DNA of 64,000 nucleotides from positions 62,001 through 126,000 of the forward strand of contig NOWV01000040.1 of NCBI GenBank assembly GCA_003344405.1, given 5' to 3'. Source of the stretch: Trichoplax sp. H2 (taxonomy: Eukaryota > Placozoa > Uniplacotomia > Trichoplacea). The notes under the pieces were generated by a model, which was not told where the DNA came from, did no database searches, and was given only the letters and a program-made list of their open reading frames with translations. Positions 38,565 through 51,100 of this stretch are shown here, one piece after another. The position numbers and the translations under genes were made by a program. The number at the start of each line of letters is the position of its first letter. The stretch's first letter is position 1.

Positions 38565-39160
38565 ATAAAAAAATGGATTTCTACGCGATATTAGCTTCAC
38601 GTTCCCAAAAATTTGGCATAGTTAGACCCTCGGCTGTTGATGGTAGACATTCTTAATGACATTGGTTCATAAATTAGTCAAATTTATAGCACAATTTTAG
38701 AGAAAAATGAAGGATGTTAAGATCACAGCTAATTTAAAAATATATATAAGATAGAAACTAAATTTTTTCTACATGATAATGACTCCATATTCTAAAAAAT
38801 TTGACTTAGCAAGACCGTAGCTTGATGATGGTAGACAGTTATTAATGATATAGGTTTATAAATTAGTAAAGCTTATAGAGTAATTTTGGAGAAAAATGAG
38901 GGATTTTAACATCACAGCTAATTAAAAAAATATGCAGCTTAAAAGCTAAATTTATTCTACCTAATATCGGCTCCTTGTTCGTAAATTATGGCATAGCTAG
39001 ACCCTAGATTGATGGTGGCATAGTGGTAGGCATCTGTTAACGATATCGGCTAATAAATAGATCGAAATTTATAGTACAATTTTGGATAAAAACGAGGGAT
39101 CTTAAGGTCAAAGCCAATTGAAAAGAAACTATGTAGGATAAAAACTGAATTTGTTAATGA
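38565..39160. repeat. Tandem array, three copies of ~187 bp
   Basis: Copies start near 38575, 38762 and 38945. Each holds 'aaattt.ttctac.tgata', 'ttggcatagctagaccct', 'ttgatggtagaca', 'aataaattagt.aaattta', 'acaattttggagaaaaatgagggat' and 'aagatcacagctaatt'. The period is nearly the same as that of the unrelated-looking array at 29.9-31.1 kb. Confidence 0.85.
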
Positions 39161-39429
39161 TAAAAGGTGGTTATAATTTCCAATAACAAAGAGTAGTAGA
39201 ATATGAAAGGTCAAAAAATGATTAGCCCGCTATCCTAGCCTCTTATTATTAACAGTAAGTATTAGATACGTATATATTGATAAAATGAAGTTATTTGTGG
39301 GTGGCACAAATTTTTATTATCGGATATAGAAATGGATTTTACAGGCAAGAATCATCTGTTCTTCAGCCTTATATTACGTAATCTCATTACCTTCATGAAG
39401 AGTTGTTAGCAAATAAGAACATAACAAGA

Positions 39430-40160
39430 GTTCGTCAGAATGAGATAAAAGATTTCAATATGATGAACATCTTCAGAATGCAAGAAGCTAACGCACGGAT
39501 AGATTAGCAGTGTGGGATTTTGCTATCTATATTAATTACCATAAGTGATTGCAAAATGACCAAAATCTTTACTATCTTAGCCTAGTATTTTACTAAATAT
39601 CGGTATTACAAATATCAGATTACAGAGACCAAGTTCAATAGATTTCAATATGATGAAGATTTTCATCATGTAAGAAGCTAATGGATGTATAAATTACCAA
39701 GATGAGTTTTTTTTACCATATATAATTGTATATCAATTTAAGTAACTGCCATATAAAATTCACAGTAATCTAAACGTTGTTAGATAATAATAGGCTGTTT
39801 TATTACATTTGTTGAGAGATCAGTGTCAAGACCAGAGATTGAAGAATTCGATTATAATAATTAAAAACTTGGCTTATATACAACGATCTTATGCATTAGT
39901 GATTCGCACCACACATTACATATTATACATTAGTGATTACTTTATTAGATACGGTTGGTGACGTTAACACAATTAAGATAGGGTCTCTGTACTAATATAA
40001 TCCTTCTGTACTGACGTTAATAACTATTTTTATCAATTAATGTTATAATAACGAAATATTTTTAGTATGCAAAATCATGTCTATCTTAGGCTAGAGTCTT
40101 ACTAAATATCGTTATTAGAAATATTAGATTAGCGAGACCAAGATCAACAGTATCCTATCT
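39430..40160. repeat. Interspersed duplicated blocks
   Basis: Block 1 ('gatttcaatatgatgaa.at' then 'cttcagaatgcaagaagctaa' or close variants) occurs near 39452 and 39637. Block 2 ('tatcttag.ctag..ttttactaaatatcg', 'gagaccaag.tcaa.ag') occurs near 39570 and 40080. Block 3 ('cattagtgatt') occurs twice near 39894 and 39928. Together they suggest a scrambled old tandem array. Confidence 0.6.
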
Positions 40161-43150
40161 TAATAGTTAATCGATGCATAACTATAAGCGATCTATTTTC
40201 ATTTGCAGTACAATTCTTTAGAGTTTTTCGCATATTCTGAGTATCTTACCAAAATTTCTAAAATGATCAAAAGTTGCTTATTAGATTATTGATATTGTAC
40301 TATTTCTCTACGGTTATCATATCCTCAATATAAGTATTAAGGAATTAAAATCAGGAAAAGAATCTTCTACGCAAAATGAAACTTGTACAACCCTGTTGAG
40401 CGTGCTAGTAGCATTGCTAAATAATAAGTTCCGTAAACTGTCGATAAAAACCATTAAAGGAGATTGATAGATTACTGCTGGAGTTATCATATTTTCTACA
40501 AAAAATCAATCAATAGTGCTATAGTAAATTATGAAGCAAATTAAATAACTGCTGAAAGAATTCACATTAATTTCATCTCACCATGCGTAAAATACCGGTG
40601 ATGAAGTTTAATATCGTCCAGTCATTTATCCCCTGCATTGCTCATATGAGACCCCTTGCTATAACATCAAGCTATGTTATGTATAAGACGGATAAATATC
40701 ATGTCAGTTCTTACTGACTAAAGACGGCTACAGAAGGCAAATTAAAAATACGTGTAGGACCAATAAATAGAAAATAGCTTTTGCAAAGCATTTTGCCTAT
40801 CATATCAGGTAGCCATAATTTAGATTTTACCGTAGCACTGGAGTAAGGGCAGCTAAAAATTGATCGAACCCTCGTGCAGCAATATAAACTTATCGTAACG
40901 ATAATAGTAGAACCCTTTCACAGGAAAAATAAGTTTACATCTTGCTATGATGAAATTACTCTTTAGTTATTTCTATGGTATTTTCCATCGTCGACTGAAC
41001 TTGATCCTTTCAAAACTGAAATGATGTGGTATTTTAAAATTTGATTTCTGTCTTGTAAAATATTTAAATCACTGCATTGACTTTTCCTTTAATAAATTAA
41101 TCTTAAAAAAGGATGTACTATAACACATTTAAAGCTTATCGAATTTCCGTTTAATAAATTATTCACTATGGCTAATTTAATCTTTAATCACCTGCTAACA
41201 ATTGCAATGCAAGATGCGTCTAGAGTAAAATAGGATGAATATATTTACTAAATATTGGCAAAATTAGTTCATAGTTGATTCTCAAATTTTTTAAGCTTAT
41301 TTCAATTTATTCGAATTTTAATTGCTTTTTCTTGCCCTCTCCCTGTAATAACTTATAAATACACTGCTTTCTATCCACTTTGATCATTATTAGCGGCATT
41401 AAACGAAAATAAGCTACAATATTTAAAATAGTAATTACTCCAGCAAGGAATAGATAGAAGTGGAATAAAATTGCAGCAAAGAAAGGAAAGCATTCATTTT
41501 TTCAGTTAATTGTAGCCATAGACATTGATTTTCCCCCTCTATTATATCAGTAATTGAGATTTATTTTTAGCGTAATAATATTGCAACTAAAATAAATTTG
41601 ATCAGGTAAGACAAACTGTAGGAATGATCAAAACTGAGGAGAAACAATTTTTAGCTCCTTTTTCATTAGAGCTAGGTCTAAACTATCTGATTTACTGTCT
41701 GTAAGGTCAGAAGGAGAAGAGTTAATAAACAAGCGAAAATAACAGTAAAATAATCAATCTTTTAGGTTTACTATACTTGAAAGGGATTGACTTTCTGCCA
41801 CATTAGTTAGATATTACCTGTTTATTGTCTACTTTAACAATATCAAGGTAAAATCCATCGTTAGTATAGAGGTCTGTAAAAGCGTATACAAATCGACTGG
41901 TCCAATATTAAAGTTAGAGCTATTACTAAGTTATTTTCGTGTAGTGACTAGAAAGATGGAAAGAATAAAAATCGATAACGCAATGAAAGTAATGGTAAAA
42001 TATATCGAATCTTCCGAGCTTTTTATTATACTTCAAGGATGCTAATTTCTCTTCTGTATTAGCTTAATACGCGTATTTGCTATTTCTTCCAAGAGAGTAA
42101 AGTTGCCAACAGTATCAGATTTAATAAAAGTAAATCGATCGACAAAGAGAAAAAGTACTACAGTAATGGGCAGGAACTATACCAATATTAGACTATTACG
42201 CATTTTTAAGATGCAGTCCTAAAGATATTTAAAATGTAATTTAATTAATTAATAATTTTTAAAGTATGTCGAGAGATAGTTAGCATATGTAAATTTAATC
42301 ATTCTCCGTGTGTATAACTCTCGGTATACCCTAACTTCTATCCTAAAAAGGGGCAAAAGAAAATATGAAAATGCATTTCATAGTTTATCAAGAGTAGAAA
42401 AAGTGAATAATCCCGATTAACCATAACTCAATCCTGACTTTTGTCTTGAAAAAGAAGTGAAGAATGAAGGGAAACATGGAAATAATATCTAACATTCAGA
42501 ATGAAAGTAATATTTAATTAGAATTATATAAGATTTTTGTTGATGACAAGGATAGTGAAATGACTGCTTCCATTCATTGGTCTTATTTCAACAATTTATA
42601 TGATTACAATCCTAAAACAAATTAAAATTACCCATTTTATTTATTGTAACTAACTTTCAATATTGAATTTATCAAGTCAGATAGAAATTTTAATTCAGTA
42701 CTCCAGTAATACCTTCTTCTCAAACTAATCTAATCTTCTTTAAATTATACAATAGATCATGTACTGTAGACTTAACGTCAGACACTTAATTTGTTCCATT
42801 ATTATTTAGTAACTATATTATTATTTGATTGCTTCTTAAAATAAATTAGACTGTCTTTAATACGTAAGTTTAATTTTGTTTTACCGTTTATGGAGTTAAG
42901 CCCATAACGACTGAAATGTGACTATTAAAACAAATGCAAATATTCTAATTAACTAATATGTAATTCTGTTATATTCAATGTAGCTATATGCTGATGTAGA
43001 AAATTTTCCCTAAGAAATCAGAATAATTAATAAGCCGCTTAAATTTGCTTTCTTTTAGAATAATATTTTTTAAATGAAAGCTGTTACTAAGCGTATAACT
43101 AAAACAAATACATGTTTAATACGTCATCTTTCAACATAATTTCTAAACAT
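40161..43150. other. AT-rich stretch upstream of the third membrane-protein gene
   Basis: No exon could be supported. It must contain the missing 5' exon(s) of the gene whose downstream exons lie at 43172-46169, because the first recognisable exon there lacks an ATG. One TACGCGTA palindrome is at 42068-42075. Confidence 0.35.
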
Positions 43151-43171
43151 AAACTATATTTATTTAAGCAG

Positions 43172-46169
43172 TGGATTCATTAACAATTTCAGCTTCATCT
43201 TATTGCTATTAACTTCAATCCTTTCCATCCTTTCTATTCGATTAAAGTGTATCGTTACTGCAATAATAATACCTCTCGTTATACGGATCGTAGGCATACA
43301 TAAAAGTATCAGAATGGTAAGTTACTTTACTCAGATACAATTACATTTCATCTCTATCATTACCTCAATTATTAACTCTAATTTAATCCTTCAGCTCTTC
43401 TATTTCTTTAAAAATAGAAGAACTATAGTATTGATTTAAATAACTACATAAATATTAAGAAGGCTTAAAATAGATGGAAATGAAATTTAATTTAAGCCAT
43501 AAAATTGAATTCGTCTATACAATAAGTAAATTATACTTTCTACGTAAAAGCTATTAATAGTATAATATAGAAAATCAGGAATAGTAATGACTTATTTATT
43601 AGTTTTATTACAGTACACTGTAACTAAATTAAGCTAAAGTTTTATTTTCATTGCTAATGTAGTCCATATTTTCATTTTGGATTATTTTCATATATATTTT
43701 GACATTTTTCTCCTTGAAATTGATTCCGGCATTTGGAATGGTTACTATGGAAACTTCAACTGAATGATCAATTCTTGTAATCAATCGCTCTTGACACCGT
43801 AATGTATCATTGGATTTGATTGATCTTCAATTAAAATATGGCGGATTTTATCATGATCCGGTTAATACACTTTCATTCTATTTGCTTTAAACATATGTTC
43901 GCGCTTTGTTATTTTATTTAAACTGGTCTGCTACGTAATATCTATATATAGAATTTAATTATAGCTATCGCTCCAGTTATTACCAATGCTTTAGCTATTG
44001 TTGCAATAGCTATGGATTTTGCCTCTGATTTTCTACCTTGGAGATCTCCGCGAAATATCATTAGTATCCTTACGGTTGGTATCTTGGCTTGTGTCTGCTT
44101 ATGCAATGCAGTATTTATTATCAGATTAAAGTATCGAAAAGAAGAATGGAAAGTTACTGGTAGCGATAGCCATCATCAGGTAAAGTTAGAACTGATCTTG
44201 CAGGCATACATGTCCTACCCATAATTATAATTAAACTCGGGGATAGAAAATCAATATAAGGAATAATATTTAAACGTAGACTATAGCTTCCATTGAATAC
44301 AATAGTAATTCTAAGAAAATGATAACAGGTCAAGACTAAATTTATCCATATCAGGAAATGACAGCACAAATATTAATGTTATGTTCAAAGGAATAAAACT
44401 CAATTATTGTCATGAACGTCATAACTGTAATAAGGAGAACAATTTGGATATAATTATTATACTTTGTAGTACTTTTAGTCGTACAATTTTTTTATCATCA
44501 AACTTTATTACTTACTGTATGATATAGCAACGCTTTAAACGACCATTAATCTGATACTAAATAAAGTCATATCTAGAGAAATTAAGCTTTGTTTATTTTA
44601 TTTTTTGACCATACGCTATTGTACTTTATCGGTATTGGGAAGGAAATCCTATCAGTTATGGCATATCTATGCATTACAATAGTATATAGATGATTGAGAA
44701 CATCCTCTTTAATTTATGTACGAATTTATCATCATGTAAATACATCCTACATATCCTATATATACATATATATATATGTATTTATATTTATATAAAGTAT
44801 AAATAGTGATAGATAGATCGATAAAACGATAGTATCAATCTTTCTTTGTAGGATTAGGATTTTAGATAAAAGTTCTGTTTTAATATTATTGACAAGCTTT
44901 ATCTAACAATCTATTGGTAGATTAAGAATTAAAAACAACTTCTATGATCTATTAACCTATAGAAATGCAACGGTATACAATTATTCTGATTTTTGATTTA
45001 GTAGAAGCAAGTGTAATGTAATTCGATTTAGTAGGAGTTATTTCATTATAATTTGATATGAAATCATGATATTTGTAACGCTAAATAAATTCCTCTGTTA
45101 TTGCTGAATATTTACAGTAGATAGCCATATAGTAATCATTTCATTGTTATAAAATGATCAGATTAATAATATCTTATCCTTCTCATTGCAGTTAGAGAAA
45201 GAGGCAGAATTAAATGATAATCCAGATAATTTTATTCCACGAAGCGTAAGTGCTTACACACAGGATGGGCTACGTCGTGGATCTTGCATAAGTATGATAA
45301 AGAAAATTGTTTCTCCCGATTACGACGATAATTCAAGTCGAGCAAGTTCAGCAAACACTATAGTTAAAAGTTTAGTAGTTAAAGCTAATGTTCGCGATTG
45401 TCGTAGCGATTCCAGATCGTTTAAGAATCTCAGACCTCAAAGTTATAATATGGCATTATCTACTTCATCACCTCAACTAAATCGATTGACATGTAATGGA
45501 AATGCTACTGATCAGCCGTCTATTTATGTCAATAAACAGACATTAGGAAGCGATCTTCATATGTCTATTAACAGTCATGGTGGTAGCACTACTGGTACCA
45601 GAGCTACTGGCATTCGCCGTGTTTCTAAACAATTTTCTAAATGTCTCCTACCCGGCAATCATGGCAATAGCAGTAGTAGTAAACACTTAGATATGAAGAG
45701 AAGAAAATCAGGCGAGAGCTTTATCGAAGAATGCTCAAGAACCTACTATTCAGATACTCCTATAGCTCGTAAATTTGAAGCAGAAAGGAAATTATTAAAG
45801 AATGAACAGACTCTAAAAGACTTATTAAGTAAAGGTGATTATGACGAAGGACAAGCCACTAATTTAATTGAAAAATATACCGAAGTTATCGCATCTGTCA
45901 ATAAAGACTTTATAGACTGCGATTGGAAAGAATATGTCGCTAAAGCTAATAGTAGAATCGGCAAAATTTATCATTGTATGCTTAAAAACGATAGAAAAGC
46001 TAAGCAATATTATGATAAATGTTTAGATATCGCTACATGTGAATGTCGTAGTCATAGTTGGTATGGAGAAGCTTTAATTGCGTCATGCAACATTGCTATT
46101 AAGACCGATTATAAAGGAAATATTAAAATTATAACGGATGGAAAAAGAAGCAAGCAATCCAACATTTAA
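43172..46169 (+). CDS. Membrane protein with long cytoplasmic tail, possible third member of the four-segment group; 5' exon not found
   Basis: Supported exons: about 43172-43316 (acceptor uncertain; donor ATG|GTAAGT), 43952-44179 (76 aa) and 45192-46169 (325 aa plus TAA). The last two are phase 0. The middle exon (NLIIAIAPVITNALAIVAIA, then ILTVGILACVCLCNAVFII) has two membrane segments and lines up with exon 3 of the genes at 5599-9844 and 13108-14762 (start N-x-x-x-x-x-x-P, then [LI]-[ST]-x-x-x-A). The first listed exon is very hydrophobic and ends in a basic HKSIRM, like exon 2 of the pair. The tail exon is polar, with Ser/Thr-rich stretches and Lys/Arg patches. Near its C terminus it turns helical (about 130 residues; DLLSKGDYDEG, YYDKCLDIA), perhaps TPR- or MIT-like. 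No LPxY motif is present. I do not recognise a family; membership in the group is inference. Confidence 0.55.
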
Positions 46170-48136
46170 TATTAGTTGTATTCCTTTAAATGATGTTTTT
46201 CTATATAATTGACCATAGTACTATACTCTTTGCATAGTATATCAATGTTGCTTTTTACAATTACAATTTATTTCCAAATTCATTCTCCTGATATAATCAT
46301 GTCTTTTTGCAATTATTGCCTGTTTGCTGCTGTATATTTATGCGATATAATGAAGGTATTCAACAGTTGATGATGGAAAGGAATAGGTAATGCTTGTATT
46401 TGCTGACATCATATTCAAAACAGAAGGTTTACATATTAGTTAATTAGTGACGATGATATACTTACTTATCAAGTACTCATAGGTATATCATATTCCTTTC
46501 CTAAAGTTGGCTTTCTGCAATTGAAGGCATCTACTTTGTTTTATCATGTGATCTTAAAAAATTTTAAAATTAAGTAATTTATCGTAAACGACATGATCGA
46601 AATTTAAATGTTATTCCTATTTAAATGGAATGTTTTGCAACCAAATTTTGCTATTGCTATTGACATAAAATAGGATATTTTGTTAACTGCCCGCGACGCT
46701 TTTAGCTACTAATGAAAAAACGAAAACTTATATCCTGTTTGTTGAAGTAGATATAGTACAATAAATCAAGTAGATGTAATTAGAAACTTCAGTTCACAAC
46801 GAAATAATACAGGAATACTGCGCGTAGATAATAAATACACTTATCTATCTAATAGTAATAAATGAATTATTAGTTGGATTCAATTTATTTATGTGAATCT
46901 TTTAAATCGTTGGTATTTAAGCAACTGTTTTAGATTGTCTTAACTAACTTTTCTATTATAGCCATAAAAAAAGGAAATAAAGGCCGTCGGTCTAGATTAG
47001 AAATGATATATCTATGCATGTTACGTAAGCATTTAAAATCCTGTCATCTTTATGAATGTATTAATATGGTGGCTTATACTTAAACGTCGCTAATACGTAT
47101 TACTAACATACAAGTCACAAATACCAATCATAACCATTGTATACGGCTGTCCATTTGGTATTCACTGTAAACTTAAAATTTAGAGTAATTTTGCCTATAT
47201 TATTATTGATCGAATTCGATTTTATAATGCATTTTAAAAATGTGTTTACATGGTATAATAAAGTAGCCGTTCCTGTGTTCTTTATCATTACTCTTAACCT
47301 CATTATTTTTAACTGTAAAACTCTTTAGATATCAATACAATTAAAAAAATTTTATTATAATACAATTGTAGCAATCGTATCCCCGAGTAAACGCATTCAA
47401 TTTTAGTGTATAATACAGCAGTTCTTAAAACAGAGACGCTTTAGTTCTTGCCGATTGATGATATAGCTTAGATACTCTTCCATGAGATACAGTATTAGTA
47501 ATGATTTCAGTTCTCGTTCAACAGTTTTACTAGTGCAGACAGACAAGAAGAACTAGTTATAAAATCGCATTCTACTTACGAGAACGTTTTAGATAAACAA
47601 TATAAATGTAGAAAACCTATTCTCATACCCTTTCCTAAAACCTAACTTGCTCATTTATGCCGATAAATTTTCTATCTGAATCTGATGAATTGTAATACAA
47701 CGTAATATATCGATATATGTTTTACAGTATCATAAAATAACGTAATATACAGGTAATTCATTTTCGCGTACTAGCAATTATTGCATAATAACTTTACCTG
47801 GCTCTATTTCGCGCGTAGTCAGCTGCGAAATATTTCTTATATTAGTGTTTTTTTGGTTGTAAACAAGTGGATAAAACATATATAATTTTAATGCATCGCC
47901 AGGAAATAAAATGGCAAATAGGCCTCGATAGTTTATCTCTGTCATAAGACTGATTCATCTATGAGGCCTTAAAGGATAAGTAAGTGTACAAGTACAAGCA
48001 ATATGCACATCAGTTAAAACTGCTAAATTTGTAACCGCCACGCTTAAGGTCTTATTTAGAACGAAGTGGGCGGGCAGCAGACGGTTACTGATAGATAAAT
48101 TCATCAAATACGGATAGCTACAATTTTTAATTCGAA
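46170..48136. other. Convergent intergenic region
   Basis: The plus-strand membrane-protein gene and minus-strand DDX54-like gene end into this stretch, so both 3' untranslated regions are expected here. Overlapping frames at 47115-47328 on both strands have no support. Confidence 0.45.
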
Positions 48137-51100
48137 TTAGCGAGTCCTTTTCTTATTACCAGCCCCTCGTTGACGATTTCTCATTCTGCCTCGCTTTTGC
48201 TTATCAAATAGCCTTTGTTTTTGCCGACGGAGCTTTAGTATCTGCTCCTTACTTCTTAATTCTTGCTTAACTGGCTTCTTTTGTTTGCCTCTCTTTCGAT
48301 CTGTAACAAAGCAGCAATTAATTAGGCACCGTAATGAATGGGTGATAATTCAAGACGTAACTTATTTAGAAAATGTTACTAGATAAATTATATGGTAAAA
48401 TCATCAGATTTTATGACGATGGCACATAATACGAGAGTGCTTAAAGATACATACCAAATTTCTTTGAAAATTCTGCATTATCATCTTGATCATTATCAAT
48501 TTTTCTACGATAACCGGTCTTCGATTTTTTAAGCCAGTCATTATATCTATAACACGTTGTTAAGGTCTTTGACTCTAACCTTCAAAGAAATTTTATTAAC
48601 TACTGGCATTAGGCCATATTCAATGATTCTTTCATTCATCAGAAGAAAAAAGAATAGTATTTAGGAAAGATACAGGTTAGATTTGTAACTGGAAGCTATT
48701 CTCTTTCCGCTTTCAGTGCGTATTTTTTTCCGTGATTTCTCACTGTTCTGGTTGACAAACTTTTTCTTTTTGCGATCCCTACAGGATGGTCATTCACAAC
48801 ATTACCACAGGCAAGTAATCAAAAACGGCATAATTCTAATTTAATATTTTGGAATTCCTACCATTTCATTTGCTTTTTTCCGGAATGCATATTTTGTACT
48901 TCATCACCGATTAAATTTAATTCAACTTTGCCCACTTGGTTATGGAATGCGGATAGCTTTAATCTACAATTACGAATTTAAACCCACAGTACTCAAAATG
49001 TTTATTTAAATCTTTGACATATATAATTTCGACTCCATAAGATTAACGCAAGTTCTGGCCATCAAATAGTAGTTACCCTTTTTCTGAGGCATAGTCTTGC
49101 GGCATATAAGGCACATAATTTTTATCTCTAACTGGTTCTCCTTCACCAGCTGCAAATCCCAAACATTACTGCTATTAGTATGCAGTCATTAACAAGGTTT
49201 CATTTAAGTAGTATATTTACGGAGGGTTTTAGCTTTTTTTCTCTTCCTAGGGTCTACAATCTCTGTAAATACACCCTATAGCGTAGTAATAACCAAATTA
49301 AATCATAAGTTATCGTATATTAATAATAATCAATGTCACCACACAAGTACAAACAGTTATTCTTTAATTACAGTGGTATAATCTTCATCGGCCTTTTCTA
49401 ATGTATGAGAATTGCTAGGATCATTAGACTCCAAAGTATTTTTACGCGAGTTCGGTTGTTGCCTCCGAATAACAGCAGAGTGATAATCTCTAAGCGAATA
49501 GGGTAATCGTTAAATGAGTTACTATTCAAAATTTAATGCTATAAAGGATAGAAACTGTACCTTTTACTTCTCATAACCTCCGCAGCTTTCGAGTGTTTCG
49601 TCCCTGTAGATATCTCGAATATTGTCTATGATTGTTATTTGAGTAATAATTAAAGGTCTAGCAATAAACAATACGTAAAGTGGTATGCTATTTTGAACCT
49701 GCTTTGGAGTAAAACTTTTGATCTCAGTTAAAAATTTAGCTTTGGTAGTCTGAGATTCATCGGATTCTAAGATTAAACAATTACTACACGTTATATAATT
49801 TATTAATTATGTGTGAGTTATGGCAGTTTATATACATACCAAACATCGGATGGGCAACAATTTCACTGAAATTTATGTCTTTTGCACGCTTAACCGATGC
49901 CGTAGATGGCAGCGGACGACATTTTAAATAATTTTTGTATGCATTTAATGCAACCTTAGATAACGAGGGCTAGAAAAAATACAAATATAACTAAATACGT
50001 AAAATCATCATTTATCAATTGTATGCATTCAGAAATAAATTTGACTGAATATTAGATATCAATTTACCAAATCTGATGAAAAAATTTGCAAGGTCTGCAG
50101 AAAGTCTTCTTCTCTGTCGATTATTTCTTGGGGTATAGCTCCAGTGATACCATTCTCAGGATCTATTGTTGTATCATATTATATAAGTTTAATTGGTATA
50201 AAAAAGCATATCATTTATCGATAGCTGAATACCGATTTGCTAAGATTACCGTTAGCAGCAGTTGTGTCGCCAGCGAACCGTAACGGACGTCCAAGAAATA
50301 AATGTAAATCAATCAGATATGGTAACTGGATTAATGAAGGAAAATATTAATGAATTATTAATTTCATGGCCCTTTAATATGATTGATAACACAAACTCAA
50401 CCTCATCGTTTGCTAAAAAGCTATACGCAGTCCCAGATCGGCCAGCTCTTGCAACACGACCTGAACAAATAATATAATTAATTTAACGATTCGGTAAATA
50501 TTCTGACTTTAAAGTTATGTTTTACATGTTGTGTTAATAACGAGAAAGGTATGCAATGCAAAATCATACCAACACGATGGACGAATAATTTTGGTTGTGC
50601 TGGAAAGTTATAATTTATGACATTCTCCAAGATAGGAATATCTATTCCGCGAGCCTATGTAGCGATACATCAATCCGATTCACTACTAAGTATCGTACTT
50701 TTATTAGTTTAAGTGCGTTTAACTGCAATACGACTTACAGCTACATCAGTAACGAGCAATATTGATGTTTTCTTGTTAATAAATTGGCTGATGCTAATTT
50801 TACGGGCTAAAAATGACGAGACCATTACTGTCAATGCAACTACTAAAATGTAAACTGGTATTGTAATCACTATCTGACAGACCTGTCTGATCAAGATTTC
50901 CATACACGCAAGACACGGCAAACTTCGCTGCCACTAATAGCTGGTAAAGGAAACATGAACAAGATTAAAATCATTTCCAAAACCTAAAGTCTAATAATTA
51001 GGAGCTTACCTCCTTTAAGTACTCCGCATGATGCCTTGTTGCAACAAAAATTAATGTTTGCTGTTTGCTTTTGATAACATTACGAAGTAAATATAACAGT

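Noticed and set aside
47115-47328. Overlapping 62-63 codon frames on both strands
   Set aside because: Mutual shadows with no splice or domain support.
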